NCBI GenBank assembly: GCA_035504415.1
Contig: DATJRY010000017.1
Span: 62,001 to 126,000 of the forward strand
Direction of reading: 5' to 3'
Source: Candidatus Sulfotelmatobacter sp.
GTDB taxonomy: Bacteria > Vulcanimicrobiota > Vulcanimicrobiia > Vulcanimicrobiales > Vulcanimicrobiaceae
DNA: 64,000 nucleotides
Part shown: positions 17,557 through 26,510 of the stretch, piece by piece
How positions within the stretch are numbered: position 1 is the first letter of the stretch
Layout of the letters: each line of letters begins with the position of its first letter
Notes under the pieces: model-generated
The model's input: only the letters and a program-made list of their open reading frames with translations
What the model was told of the DNA's origin: nothing
The model's database searches: none
Program-made: the position numbers and the translations under genes

Positions 17557-18402
17557 GTGACCGTGAAGTCCTACGCCGCTCCGTTCGTCTCGTCCGACGC
17601 GGGGACGCTGATCGCCGCCGCCCTGGTGCGCCCCACCGCCGCCGTCGACCAGCTGCCGCCGCGCCCCGGCGAGCCCTCGCCGATCGCCGACCGGGCGATC
17701 GAGCAGCACGCGATCCTGGTCGGAACCCTGCGCGACCGCGGCGTCGACGTGCGCGTCCTCGAGCCGCGCACCGGCGCCCCGACCGAGTCGTTGCTGGGAG
17801 ACGGAGCCGTCTTGCTGCCGGACGGCGCCGTCCTGACCCGGCCACCGCAAATCGACCGGCGGGCCGAGGCGGCCAATCTCGAGACGCTGCTGGGCGAGCT
17901 CGGGATCCCCGTCATCGGCCGCGTCGAGGCGCCGGGTCTGCTCGACGGCAGCGACGTCGCGCTGGCGGCGGGCCGCGCGTTCATCGGTGTCTCGGCCGGG
18001 ACCGGACTGCAGCCGCGCTCGAACGCGCTGGGGCGGCGCCAGTTCGAGGCGATCGCGAAACAGCAGGGCTTCGAGACGGTCGAGTTGCCGGTCGCCGCCG
18101 ACGTCTGCCGGTTGCGCGACGTCTTCTCGGTCATCGCGAGCGATACGGTCGTCGCCGCGCCGAACAAGGTCGACTTGGTGCCGGCGCAGGGACTGAAGGT
18201 CGTCGAGCTGCCGCGCGGCGAGGAGATGGCGGCCGGCGTCGTCGTGCTCGGCGAGCGGCGCGTGCTGGCGAACTTGCGCTTCCGCGAGTCGATCGCGCTG
18301 CTGCGCAAAGCCAAGGTCACCGTCGAGGCGATCGACTTGTGGGAGTTCGGCAAAGCCGGCTTCGCGCCGCCGTCGCTCGTGCTCGCGCTCAAACGCGGAT
18401 AA
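17557..18402 (+). CDS. Pentein-fold protein related to dimethylarginine dimethylaminohydrolase, apparently lacking catalytic residues
   Basis: This 281-residue protein has the alpha/beta-propeller repeats of guanidino-modifying enzymes: an LLGDGAVLLPDGAVL segment near 79-93, GLLDGSDV at 127-134 (substrate aspartates) and FIGVSAGTGLQPRSN at 142-156. In DDAH the catalytic His sits in a LHLK-type motif after the 'LPV' strand. Here the equivalent reads VCRLRD, with Cys184 in its place. The C-terminal nucleophilic Cys is also absent: KAGFAPPSLVLAL (266-278) has Pro/Ser there. It may be a binding protein or have altered chemistry. GTG 17557 is chosen; GTG 17563 is also possible. Confidence 0.75.
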   Translation: MTVKSYAAPFVSSDAGTLIAAALVRPTAAVDQLPPRPGEPSPIADRAIEQHAILVGTLRDRGVDVRVLEPRTGAPTESLLGDGAVLLPDGAVLTRPPQIDRRAEAANLETLLGELGIPVIGRVEAPGLLDGSDVALAAGRAFIGVSAGTGLQPRSNALGRRQFEAIAKQQGFETVELPVAADVCRLRDVFSVIASDTVVAAPNKVDLVPAQGLKVVELPRGEEMAAGVVVLGERRVLANLRFRESIALLRKAKVTVEAIDLWEFGKAGFAPPSLVLALKRG

Positions 18403-18412
18403 GGCGCCCGCC

Positions 18413-19150
18413 GTGCGTGTCGCGATCCTCTCCGACATCCACGGCAACGCGCACGCGCTGCGGCGCTGCCTGGCCGATCTCGCCGAGCGCGGCGGCGCCG
18501 ACGTCGTCGTCGCGGCGGGCGACCTGTGCGTCGACGGCCCCAAACCGCGGCGCGTGCTCGAGCTGCTGGAGAAGGCCGGCGCGCAAGCGCTGCGCGGCAA
18601 CACCGATCGCATGGTGGGCGCGGAAGACGCCGACACGCTCGATCCCGAGGACGCGCGCGCGGTGAGCTGGACGCGCGAGCAGATCGGCGAGGATTGGACG
18701 CGCTGGCTGGGCGCGCTGCCGGCGACGATCGCGCTCGGCGACGGGGAGGACGGCCTGCTCGTCTGTCATGCCAATCCGAAGAACGACGACGAGCACGTGT
18801 GGCCCGACGCGCCGGATGCGCAGCTCGAGCGGCTCTTCGACGACGTCCCGCAGCGCGCCATCGCGTTCGGGCACCTGCACCTTTCCTATGTGCGCGTGTG
18901 GCGCGGCCGCATGCTGGTCAACGTCGCCTCCGCGGGTCTGCCCAAGGACGGCGATCCGCTCGCACACTACGCGCTGCTCACCCAGCGGCCGGGCGGCTGG
19001 GAGATCCAGTCGCGGCGCGTCCGCTTCGACGCCGAAAAGGTCGCTCGCCAGCTCGAAGCGAGCGGCATCCCCGACCTCGACAAGCGGCTCACGACGCTGC
19101 GGCGTCACCGGTATCCGAAGCTCGGCGAGGTGGGTTGTGTGATCCCGTGA
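18413..19150 (+). CDS. Calcineurin-like metallophosphoesterase (YfcE/MJ0936-type)
   Basis: This 245-residue protein carries the metallophosphoesterase motifs in order: SDIHGN (residues 7-12), AGDLCVDGP (about 39-47), GNTD where most members have GNHD, VCHANP and GHLHL. It should bind two metals and hydrolyse phosphomonoesters or diesters; the substrate is unknown. It lies 10 bases after the pentein gene and overlaps the ABC ATPase gene by 4 bases (GTGA), so this run of four genes may be one transcript. Confidence 0.88.
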   Translation: MRVAILSDIHGNAHALRRCLADLAERGGADVVVAAGDLCVDGPKPRRVLELLEKAGAQALRGNTDRMVGAEDADTLDPEDARAVSWTREQIGEDWTRWLGALPATIALGDGEDGLLVCHANPKNDDEHVWPDAPDAQLERLFDDVPQRAIAFGHLHLSYVRVWRGRMLVNVASAGLPKDGDPLAHYALLTQRPGGWEIQSRRVRFDAEKVARQLEASGIPDLDKRLTTLRRHRYPKLGEVGCVIP

Positions 19151-19872
19151 CGCCACGGCCACCCGCCCTCCGAATCGACCAGCTCGTCAAACGCTATGGG
19201 GATTTCACCGCCGTCGACGGCATCTCGCTCGAGGTGCAAGAGGGCGAGTTCTTCGGCTTGCTCGGCCCCAACGGCGCGGGCAAGACCACCACGATCAACG
19301 CGATCGTCGGCCTGGCCGGCATCACCAGCGGCGCGATCGCCCTGTTCGGCCACGACGTCGTGCGCGATTGGCGCGCCGCGCGCCGCCAAGTCGGTTTGGC
19401 GCCGCAAGAGTACAACTTCGACCGCTACCTCAACATCCGCGACGTGCTGATCTTCCAAGCCGGATACTACGGCTTGCGCGGCCCGGCGGTCGCCAAGCGG
19501 GCCGACGTGCTGCTCGAGCGCTTCGGCCTGTCCTCCAAGGCCAAGCAGGTCTACACGCGCCTCTCGGGCGGGATGAAGCGGCGGCTGAGCTTGGCGCGGG
19601 CCCTCATCCACGAGCCGCGGCTGGTCATCCTGGACGAGCCGACGGCCGGCGTCGACGTCGAGCTGCGGCTCGAGCTGTGGTCGCTCTTGCGCGAGCTGAA
19701 CACCAACGGCACCACCATCATCTTGACCACGCACTACCTCGAAGAGGCCGAAGAGCTCTGCGACCGGATCGGGATCATCCAGACCGGCAAGCTGATCGCG
19801 CTCGAGCGGACGAAGAAGCTCATCGGTGAGGGCTCGCTGCAGGACGTCTTCTTGGAGCTGACCCGTCAATGA
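19147..19872 (+). CDS. ABC transporter ATP-binding protein (DrrA/ABC-2 exporter type)
   Basis: This 241-residue ATPase has Walker A GPNGAGKTT (about 43-51), the LSGGMKRR signature, Walker B LVILDEPTAGVD, and the switch His in TTHYLEE. It is coupled by an ATGA overlap to the ABC-2 permease gene, so the two form a complete export or resistance transporter. The substrate is unknown; drug, polysaccharide and lipid exporters share this architecture. Confidence 0.93.
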   Translation: MTPRPPALRIDQLVKRYGDFTAVDGISLEVQEGEFFGLLGPNGAGKTTTINAIVGLAGITSGAIALFGHDVVRDWRAARRQVGLAPQEYNFDRYLNIRDVLIFQAGYYGLRGPAVAKRADVLLERFGLSSKAKQVYTRLSGGMKRRLSLARALIHEPRLVILDEPTAGVDVELRLELWSLLRELNTNGTTIILTTHYLEEAEELCDRIGIIQTGKLIALERTKKLIGEGSLQDVFLELTRQ

Positions 19873-20636
19873 TCGGCAATCGCGTCGGCTTCGAGACCCT
19901 CGTCAAGCGCGAGATGGTCCGCACCTTCTCGATCATCAATCAGGTCATTTGGCCGCCGGTGATCCAGACGCTGCTGTACGTCTTCATCTTCGGTCTGGCG
20001 CTGGGCAGCCAAATCAAGTCGGTCGGCGGCGTCAGCTACGCGCAGTTCCTGATCCCCGGTCTGATCATGCTGCAGGTCATCGACCAGACCTACAGCGAGA
20101 GCTCCAGCTCGATGTTCCAGGGCCGCTTCATGAACTCGATCCAAGAGATGCTGATCGCACCGATGTCGGCGTTCGAGATGGTGCTGGGCTTCACCGTCGC
20201 CGGCGTGCTGCGCGCGATCTTCATCGCGCTGCTGATCACGCTGCTCGGGGTGGTCTTCGTCCACACCGCGCCGACCAACTGGGGACTCTACGTTTTGACG
20301 ATCGTGCTGGTGGCGGTGCTGTTCTCCGCGCTGGGCATCATCTTCGGCCTGTTGGCGGAGAAGTTCGACCACATCGCGGTGATGACGACGTTCTTCATCA
20401 CGCCGCTGGTGTTCGTCGGCGGCGTGTTCACCTCGATCAACTTCTTGCCGCCGATCGTGCGCAAGATCTCGCTGGTCAACCCGATGTTCCACATGATCGA
20501 CGCGTTCCGCTACAGCTATGCCGGCACGGGCGACGAGCCGCTGGGCACGGCGCTGGTCGTGGTGACCGCGCTTGCGGCGCTCGCCTTCGCGGTCGCGCTG
20601 TGGATGACGGCGCGCGGCATCAAGCTGCGCACCTAG
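19869..20636 (+). CDS. ABC-2 type transporter permease
   Basis: This 255-residue membrane protein has six hydrophobic segments and the ABC-2 signature region around FFITPLVFVGGVFTSINFLP (about residues 176-195), followed by LVNPMFHMIDAFRY. It is the membrane partner of the ATPase encoded immediately upstream. A dimer of this permease with two ATPases would form the exporter. Confidence 0.92.
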   Translation: MIGNRVGFETLVKREMVRTFSIINQVIWPPVIQTLLYVFIFGLALGSQIKSVGGVSYAQFLIPGLIMLQVIDQTYSESSSSMFQGRFMNSIQEMLIAPMSAFEMVLGFTVAGVLRAIFIALLITLLGVVFVHTAPTNWGLYVLTIVLVAVLFSALGIIFGLLAEKFDHIAVMTTFFITPLVFVGGVFTSINFLPPIVRKISLVNPMFHMIDAFRYSYAGTGDEPLGTALVVVTALAALAFAVALWMTARGIKLRT

Positions 20637-20723
20637 CACGCCGGGTTCGCCGGGCAAAGGAGGTGGGCATCACCGGTTCCAATCAGTAAGGCGTTTGCCT
20701 CTTTGGTGTGGTGAGGAAGGGTG

Positions 20724-22337
20724 ATGTCCGACTTCGAGCTTCGGCCCCTGGCGCGGCGGCGCTTTCTGGCGACGGCCGGCGCCGCCGCGGCGGCCACGGC
20801 GGTGACGGGTTCCCCGGCGCGTGCCGCGGCGAGATACACGCGCTACAACGTCACCAGCCCGCAGGGCCAGGAGATGCTCCGCATCTACGCGCTGGCGGTG
20901 GAGCGGATGCTGGCGCTGCCGCCGACGCATCCGCACAACTGGTTCCGCAACGCGTTCGTCCACTTCATGGACTGCCCGCACGGCAACTGGTGGTTCTACG
21001 TGTGGCACCGCGGCTACATCGGCTACTTCGAGCAGACGATACGCGCGGTCAGCGGAAACTCGTCCTTCACCCTGCCGTATTGGGATTGGACGCGGCTGCC
21101 GCGCATCCCCGACGCGATGTTTACCGGCGTGCTCGATCCGACCAGCGCCGCGTACGCGCGGTTCACCAAGAATCTGGCGGTGTTCACCGACTATATCAAG
21201 CCGACGCTGCAGAGCTACTGGAGCACGCTCACGCCGGCGCAGTTGGCGCAGCAGAAGTCCCGCTCGTTCAACACGTTCACCGACCTCTGGAACAACATGC
21301 TGGCATGGGACCCGACCGGAAAGATCGCCAGCGCGGGCGACATCGCGTTCGCGCCGACCTGCTCCGCTCGCTATCTCACCCGCGACAACCCCGCCTTCAA
21401 CGAGTCGACCGCGAAGACGTGCACGCCGGAAGTCGTGCTGTCGGGCCTCTATCCGATCGAGTTCAACGACGAGAAAGACGTCGCCAAAGGCTTCACCAGC
21501 GCGCGCACCGCCTCCCACAACACGCCGCCGACCGGTCGCGCGTCGTTCTCGATCCTCGAAGGCCAGCCGCACAACACGATCCACAACTACATCGGCGGCG
21601 CCGGCCCGCTCGACTACGGCCCGTACGGCAACATGACCAACAACCTCTCGCCGGTCGACCCGATCTTCTTCCTGCACCACTCGAACATGGACCGGCTGTG
21701 GGACGTGTGGACGCGCAAGCAACAGCGCATCGGTCAGCCGTTCCTGCCGCCGGACCCGGCCGCGCGGGCGCAGTTCCTGGCCGAACCGTTCTTGTTCTTC
21801 GTCGACGGCAACGGTCGATTCGTGACCGACGGGAAGGCGGCCGACTACGTGAGCACCGCGCGCTTCGACTACGACTATCAGCCGGGGTTCCCGGAAGCCG
21901 GCGGTTTGCTCAACGCGCAGGCCGAAACGCAGCCGCTCTTCCGCGCGCCGAGTTCGCCGGCACGCACCATTACCGGGACCGTGAACGGCAACAACAGCGG
22001 CACGCTCTCGCTGCCCGCCCCCGCGCTGCGCGCCGCGGTCGGCACCGCCGCCGCCTCGGAGCTGACCCTCGAGGTGACGATCGTTCGGCCGGGCAGCGAA
22101 CGCATCTTCGACGTCGTGATCGACGGCGCGCATGTGGCCACCATCTCGTTCTTCGGTCCGCCGATGCACGGGATGGCGATGCCGATGGAGACGACCTTCG
22201 CGGTCCCGCTCGTCCGCCAGGCCCCCGGATTGCTGGCCGCGACCGGCGGCGGCGGCCCGCTCACCGTGTCGGTCGTCCCCACCCAAGGGCGCGGTGTCGC
22301 GCCGCGGCTTACCGCGCTCGCCGCGGTCGCACGCTAG
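20724..22337 (+). CDS. Tat-exported tyrosinase / polyphenol oxidase-like type 3 copper protein
   Basis: This 537-residue protein starts with a twin-arginine signal (RRRFLATAG at 11-19, then a hydrophobic stretch and an ARA cleavage region), implying export of a folded copper protein. The CuA histidines are His80, His86 (in CPHG) and His95 (in WHRGY). The CuB site is HNTIH (His283, His287) and FFLHH (His318/319) followed by NMDRLW. The catalytic domain ends near residue 370. A beta-rich C-terminal region follows, resembling the C-terminal domain of plant-type polyphenol oxidases, with a Met/His-rich MHGMAMPME stretch. ATG 20724 follows a good GAGGAAGG site. Expected activity is oxidation of o-diphenols or monophenols to quinones. 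Confidence 0.9.
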   Translation: MSDFELRPLARRRFLATAGAAAAATAVTGSPARAAARYTRYNVTSPQGQEMLRIYALAVERMLALPPTHPHNWFRNAFVHFMDCPHGNWWFYVWHRGYIGYFEQTIRAVSGNSSFTLPYWDWTRLPRIPDAMFTGVLDPTSAAYARFTKNLAVFTDYIKPTLQSYWSTLTPAQLAQQKSRSFNTFTDLWNNMLAWDPTGKIASAGDIAFAPTCSARYLTRDNPAFNESTAKTCTPEVVLSGLYPIEFNDEKDVAKGFTSARTASHNTPPTGRASFSILEGQPHNTIHNYIGGAGPLDYGPYGNMTNNLSPVDPIFFLHHSNMDRLWDVWTRKQQRIGQPFLPPDPAARAQFLAEPFLFFVDGNGRFVTDGKAADYVSTARFDYDYQPGFPEAGGLLNAQAETQPLFRAPSSPARTITGTVNGNNSGTLSLPAPALRAAVGTAAASELTLEVTIVRPGSERIFDVVIDGAHVATISFFGPPMHGMAMPMETTFAVPLVRQAPGLLAATGGGGPLTVSVVPTQGRGVAPRLTALAAVAR

Positions 22338-22382
22338 CCGAGGACGCAACCCGGCGGGCGACGTCGAACGTCCAGACGTAGG

Positions 22383-24005
22383 ATGACACGTCTGGTCCGG
22401 TTCGCGTTCCCCGCCGTCTTGGCGTTGGCCGCCCTCGCTCCGGGGTCGGCGGCGCCGCTCCCGGGTCCGGTCGTGGGCCAGCCCGCGCCCAATTTCTCCC
22501 TCACGACCATCGACGGCAAGCACGTTCGGCTGAGCGACTATCGCGGCCGCACGCTGGTCATCAACGTCTGGGGCTCGTGGTGCCCGCCGTGCCGGCTCGA
22601 GACGCCCGACTTGGTCGCCGAGGCGAAGGCGCAGGCGCGCCACGGCGTCGCGTTCTTGGGCGTCGACACGACCGAGTCGCCGTCGGTGGTGCGCGCGTTC
22701 TCGATCGCCAAGGCGATTCCGTATCCGCAGGTCGCGACGAGCGGGACCAGCGCCTTCGCGCGCGACTACGCGATTCGCAACTACCCGACCACGTTCGTCA
22801 TCGACCCGAGCGGCGTGCTGCGCGCGCGCCACGCCGACAACCTCTTGCCGCGCCCGCAGCTGCACGCGTACATCGTCGCGGCGCAGCACGGCGCGACCGC
22901 GCCGCTGAAGACCGCCTTCCAGACGCAGCTCGACGCGATGCTGGCACCGGCGCGGTACACGTTCACCGGTGATCCGGCGACGGTGTTGGCGAACGTGCAG
23001 CAGGCAGTCTCGGCGATCGGCAAGGTCGACGACCTGCTCGACGACGCGATGGACGACCCCTCGCGCGACCACGACTTGATCGCGACCCAGCAAGAGGAAG
23101 AGACGCTGCGCGCCGCCGCCATCGCCGCGTTGACGCCAATCGCGACCGGCGATCCGCAGCTGGCGCTGCTGGCACGGTTGCACGGCGACGAAGACGCCGC
23201 GCTCGGCAAATGGAGCGACGCGAAGAGCGCCTACGAAGACGCGCTCACGAAGGTGCCGAACGATCTCGACGCGCTGAGCGGCCTCGCCGACGCCGAAGGC
23301 CAGTTGGGTGACGCGGCGCGGGTGGTCGCCCTCGATCAGCAGATCGCGCAGCTCCACCCCACCCGCGCGACCTACGTCGCCCTGGCGCGCGCGCAGATCA
23401 AAACCGGCGACGTCGCCGGCGGCGAGGCGTCGTTCGCGCACGCGATCGAGCTCGCGGCCGCCGAGCCGCCGCCCAACGCCGCGCAGATCGCGTGGACGGC
23501 GCTGTACGCCGGACAAGCCGAGGCGGACCTCGGTCGCGCCGCCAGCGCGCGCGCCTTTTTCGCCCGCGCGCTGGTCGAGGCCGAGCGCGTCGCGCCAACC
23601 GATCCGCGCCGCGAGTGGTACATCGAGCGCGCGCAGGAGGGGACGGTCGCGCTCGGCGTCGTCCCGGGTGCCGCGCCGGCGCTCTCGCTGGCGCCCTGGA
23701 CGGGACCCGATCTGCCCGGCTCGTTGGCGAGCACGATCAAGTACCGCCTGGTCGTGACCGGCAAGCCGGGCACCGCCGTCGATCTCGCGACCCAGGGCTT
23801 GCCGAAGCGGTGGATCGGTTCGTTCTGCACCGACCGCGTCTGCTCGCCGTTCCGCGTCTCGGTGGTCGTGCCGCCGGTCGGTGCGAAGATCATCGAGTTC
23901 CAGGTCGTGCCGCAGAGCGCGGTGCACGCGCCGCCGACGGTGTCGATCCAAGCCAGCGTAGGGAATCGTCCCGTCGCGCGCGTCGGCACAACGGTGCGGA
24001 CCTGA
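22383..24005 (+). CDS. Exported TlpA-like thioredoxin domain / TPR protein, copy A
   Basis: This 540-residue protein has a signal peptide (1-25), a TlpA/ResA-like thioredoxin domain (about 30-170) with redox motif WCPPC (Cys67, Cys70) and the cis-Pro region YPTTF, a tetratricopeptide-like helical region (about 230-410), and a C-terminal beta domain (about 430-540). That last domain contains SFCTDRVCSPFR with Cys482 and Cys487. The thioredoxin domain predicts extracytoplasmic disulfide reduction, as in cytochrome c or copper-site maturation. The fusion order is unusual. It lies 45 bases after the tyrosinase and directly before a full-length paralogue. Confidence 0.82.
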   Translation: MTRLVRFAFPAVLALAALAPGSAAPLPGPVVGQPAPNFSLTTIDGKHVRLSDYRGRTLVINVWGSWCPPCRLETPDLVAEAKAQARHGVAFLGVDTTESPSVVRAFSIAKAIPYPQVATSGTSAFARDYAIRNYPTTFVIDPSGVLRARHADNLLPRPQLHAYIVAAQHGATAPLKTAFQTQLDAMLAPARYTFTGDPATVLANVQQAVSAIGKVDDLLDDAMDDPSRDHDLIATQQEEETLRAAAIAALTPIATGDPQLALLARLHGDEDAALGKWSDAKSAYEDALTKVPNDLDALSGLADAEGQLGDAARVVALDQQIAQLHPTRATYVALARAQIKTGDVAGGEASFAHAIELAAAEPPPNAAQIAWTALYAGQAEADLGRAASARAFFARALVEAERVAPTDPRREWYIERAQEGTVALGVVPGAAPALSLAPWTGPDLPGSLASTIKYRLVVTGKPGTAVDLATQGLPKRWIGSFCTDRVCSPFRVSVVVPPVGAKIIEFQVVPQSAVHAPPTVSIQASVGNRPVARVGTTVRT

Positions 24006-24006
24006 C

Positions 24007-25560
24007 GTGCCGGCCGCCGCGCTGGTCGCCGCCGCGCTCGCGCTGAGCGGCCCGCAGGTCGGCGCGCCGGCGCCCGATTTCCATCTCACCGCGCTCGACG
24101 GCCGCGCGCTCTCGCTGGCCGACTTCCGCGGCAAGACGCTGGTGATCAACGTCTGGGCGACCTGGTGCCCACCGTGCCGCGAAGAGACCCCCGACGTGCT
24201 GGCCGTCGCCAAACGCGAGCTCGCGCGCGGCGGCGTCGCCTTTCTCGGCGTCGACACGACCGAGACTGCACCGGTCGTGCGGGCCTTCGTCGCGTCCAAG
24301 GGTGTGCCGTATCCGCAGGCGATCGGGGACGACGGGTTCGTGCGCGCGTTCGACGTGCACGCCTATCCGACCACGTTCGTCGTCGGGCCGGACGGCGTGC
24401 TCCGCGCGCGCTACGTCGGGAACATCTCGCAGCCGGCGCTGATCGGCTTCGTCGACGACGCGCGCGCCGGGCGCGACGGCGTCTTGCACAGCGCCGCGCA
24501 GCAGCAGGTCGACGCGCTGCTCGCGTCGGCGCAGTTCCCGCTCACCGGCGACGTCGCGAGCGTGCGCGCCGGCGCGAAGAAGATCCTCGACGCGATCGAC
24601 GCGGCCGGCAACGTCGACGGGGACGTCGACTACCTGCGGCTCCAGGTCCAAGCGACCGCGTTGCTCGACGCGGCGGGGAACGCGCTGCGGCCGCTGGTCG
24701 CGAACGACGGCGACCGCGCGCTGTTGGCGCTGCTGCGCGGTCGCGCCGCGGCGAACCGTGAGGACTGGACGACCGCGATCGCGGCATACCGCACGGGCTT
24801 GCTCTTCGCGCCGGACGACGCGACGCTGCTGGGCGGGCTGGGCGACGCATACGCCGCGACGCAACAGTACGCCGAGGCGGCCGACGCGTATACCGAAGCG
24901 GCCGGCGATACGCCCGACGTCGAGACCGAGGTCGGCGTCGCGATCGCAGACGGCCGGGCCGATCGCGACGCCGACGCGGGGGTGGCGTTCGCGCGCGCGA
25001 TCGCGCTGGCGCGCTCCGAGGCGAACGAGAAGCCGACCGACACGCACGCGATCCGCATGGTGGCGTGGAGCTACCTCAAGCAGGGGCAGACGTTCGCCGA
25101 GGGCGATCCGGCGCGGGCACGGACCGCGTTCGCGCACGCCGCCGCGTGGGCCGCCAAGTTGCCGCCGACCGATTCGCGTTACGCGATGTACTCCGAAGAA
25201 GCGCAAGAAGGCGCGATCGCGCTCGACGCTCATCCGGGCGGCGCGACGGCGATCTCGCTCTCGCCGTGGACCGGGCCCGATCTGCCCGGCTCGATCGCGA
25301 GCACCGCGAAGTATCGGCTGATCGTCGCCGGCACGCCGGGGAAGACGGTCGCGCTGAGCACGGCCGGTTTGCCGCCGCACTGGGTGGCGTCGTTCTGTAC
25401 CGGCGGCTCGTGCGCGCCGTTCCGCACCGAGGTGACGCTGCCGGCGTCGGGCGTGGCCGTGCTCGAGTTCCAGGTCGTGCCGGAGTCGCAGGTCAGCGCG
25501 CCGCCGACGGTGGTCGTCACCGGCGACGGCGCCAGCGCGAGCGTCGCCGTCACGCCGTAG
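24007..25560 (+). CDS. Exported TlpA-like thioredoxin domain / TPR protein, copy B (tandem paralogue)
   Basis: This 517-residue protein is collinear with the preceding gene: a shorter signal-like N-terminus, a TlpA-like domain with WCPPC (Cys54, Cys57) and YPTTF, a TPR-like helical region, then the same C-terminal block with WTGPDLPGSIAS and SFCTGGSCAPFR (Cys464, Cys469) and EFQVVPES. The two genes are separated by one base and almost certainly arose by tandem duplication. Conservation of both cysteine pairs suggests both matter. The end overlaps the convergent LysR gene by 11 bases. Confidence 0.82.
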   Translation: MPAAALVAAALALSGPQVGAPAPDFHLTALDGRALSLADFRGKTLVINVWATWCPPCREETPDVLAVAKRELARGGVAFLGVDTTETAPVVRAFVASKGVPYPQAIGDDGFVRAFDVHAYPTTFVVGPDGVLRARYVGNISQPALIGFVDDARAGRDGVLHSAAQQQVDALLASAQFPLTGDVASVRAGAKKILDAIDAAGNVDGDVDYLRLQVQATALLDAAGNALRPLVANDGDRALLALLRGRAAANREDWTTAIAAYRTGLLFAPDDATLLGGLGDAYAATQQYAEAADAYTEAAGDTPDVETEVGVAIADGRADRDADAGVAFARAIALARSEANEKPTDTHAIRMVAWSYLKQGQTFAEGDPARARTAFAHAAAWAAKLPPTDSRYAMYSEEAQEGAIALDAHPGGATAISLSPWTGPDLPGSIASTAKYRLIVAGTPGKTVALSTAGLPPHWVASFCTGGSCAPFRTEVTLPASGVAVLEFQVVPESQVSAPPTVVVTGDGASASVAVTP

Positions 25561-26431
25561 ACGCACGCGCCGCGGCGAAGTCGCGAAACGCGCGTACCGC
25601 CGCCGACTGATAGCGTCCGATCGCCCACAGCACGCCGATGGTGCGGCGCGCCGGCGGCTCGGTGATGCGTAACCGCGCGAGCGCCGGACCGGTGCGCGCG
25701 ACGGCCGGCACGATCGCGACGCCGAGGCCGGCGGCGACGAAGCCGGCGACCGTTCCGGTCTCGTCGCCTTCGAACGCGACGCGCGGCGCGAACCCGGCGC
25801 GCCGGCACAGCTCCTCGTCGAGCGCGCGCATCGCCGTGTTCGGCCCGTAGGTGACGAACGGCTCGTCGGCGACCGCGCGCAACGGAACGCTGCGGCGTTT
25901 GGCGAGCGGGTGTGTTCGCGGTACGATCAGCACCAGCTCTTCCTGGCCCAACGGCGCCCAGCCGTAGCGCGCCGGGTCCGGCGGTCCCGAGCTCAGGCAG
26001 AGATCGAGCTCGCCCGCCGCCAGCCGTTGCAGCAGCACGGTCGCGCCCGCCTCGGACAGCTCGAAACCGACCTCGGCATGCCGGGCGCGGAAGTCCCGCA
26101 CCAGCGCCGGGACCAGCTCGGTCCCGAGCGTGTGCAGGAAGCCCAGCGCGATCGTGCCGTGCGCCACCCCGCCGCCCAGGTCGCTGAGCCGCCGGCGGCC
26201 GTCCTCGAGCTCTCGCAACGCCTGCTCGGCGTGCGGCAAGAACGCCTCGCCGAAGCGGGTCAGCCGAATCCCACGCCCGTGCCGCTCGAACAGCGGGACG
26301 CCCAACTCGCGCGAGAGCCGGTCCAGCGCGCGACTGAGCGCCGGCTGCGTCAGGCCGAGCTCGTGGGCCGCTCGGGTGACGTTCTGCCGCCGGGCGACGG
26401 CGCGGAAGTAGCGCAGCTGCTGCTCGTCCAC
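25550..26431 (-). CDS. LysR-family transcriptional regulator
   Basis: This 293-residue regulator has an N-terminal winged helix (residues 1-60; RAAHELGLTQPALSRAL is typical) and a LysR substrate-binding domain (about 90-290). The GTG start at 26431 is the only in-frame start near the domain boundary. It is divergent from an MFS transporter 79 bases away, the classic layout for a LysR regulator controlling its neighbour in response to a small molecule. The effector is unknown. Confidence 0.93.
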   Translation of the reverse strand: MDEQQLRYFRAVARRQNVTRAAHELGLTQPALSRALDRLSRELGVPLFERHGRGIRLTRFGEAFLPHAEQALRELEDGRRRLSDLGGGVAHGTIALGFLHTLGTELVPALVRDFRARHAEVGFELSEAGATVLLQRLAAGELDLCLSSGPPDPARYGWAPLGQEELVLIVPRTHPLAKRRSVPLRAVADEPFVTYGPNTAMRALDEELCRRAGFAPRVAFEGDETGTVAGFVAAGLGVAIVPAVARTGPALARLRITEPPARRTIGVLWAIGRYQSAAVRAFRDFAAARASTA

Positions 26432-26510
26432 AATTCATGCCGATTTCGATATATATTGGTCGCGATCCGGCATTGGACTGCATCGATATCGCTGCGGTAG
26501 GCTCGGGGGC
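26432..26510. promoter_or_regulatory. Divergent LysR/MFS control region
   Basis: This 79-base region is AT-richer than its surroundings. It contains two copies of TCGATAT at 26446-26452 and 26483-26489, the second inside the palindrome CGATATCG, and an ATTGG repeated nearby. These are plausible LysR binding and promoter elements; exact -35 and -10 boxes are not clear. Confidence 0.45.
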
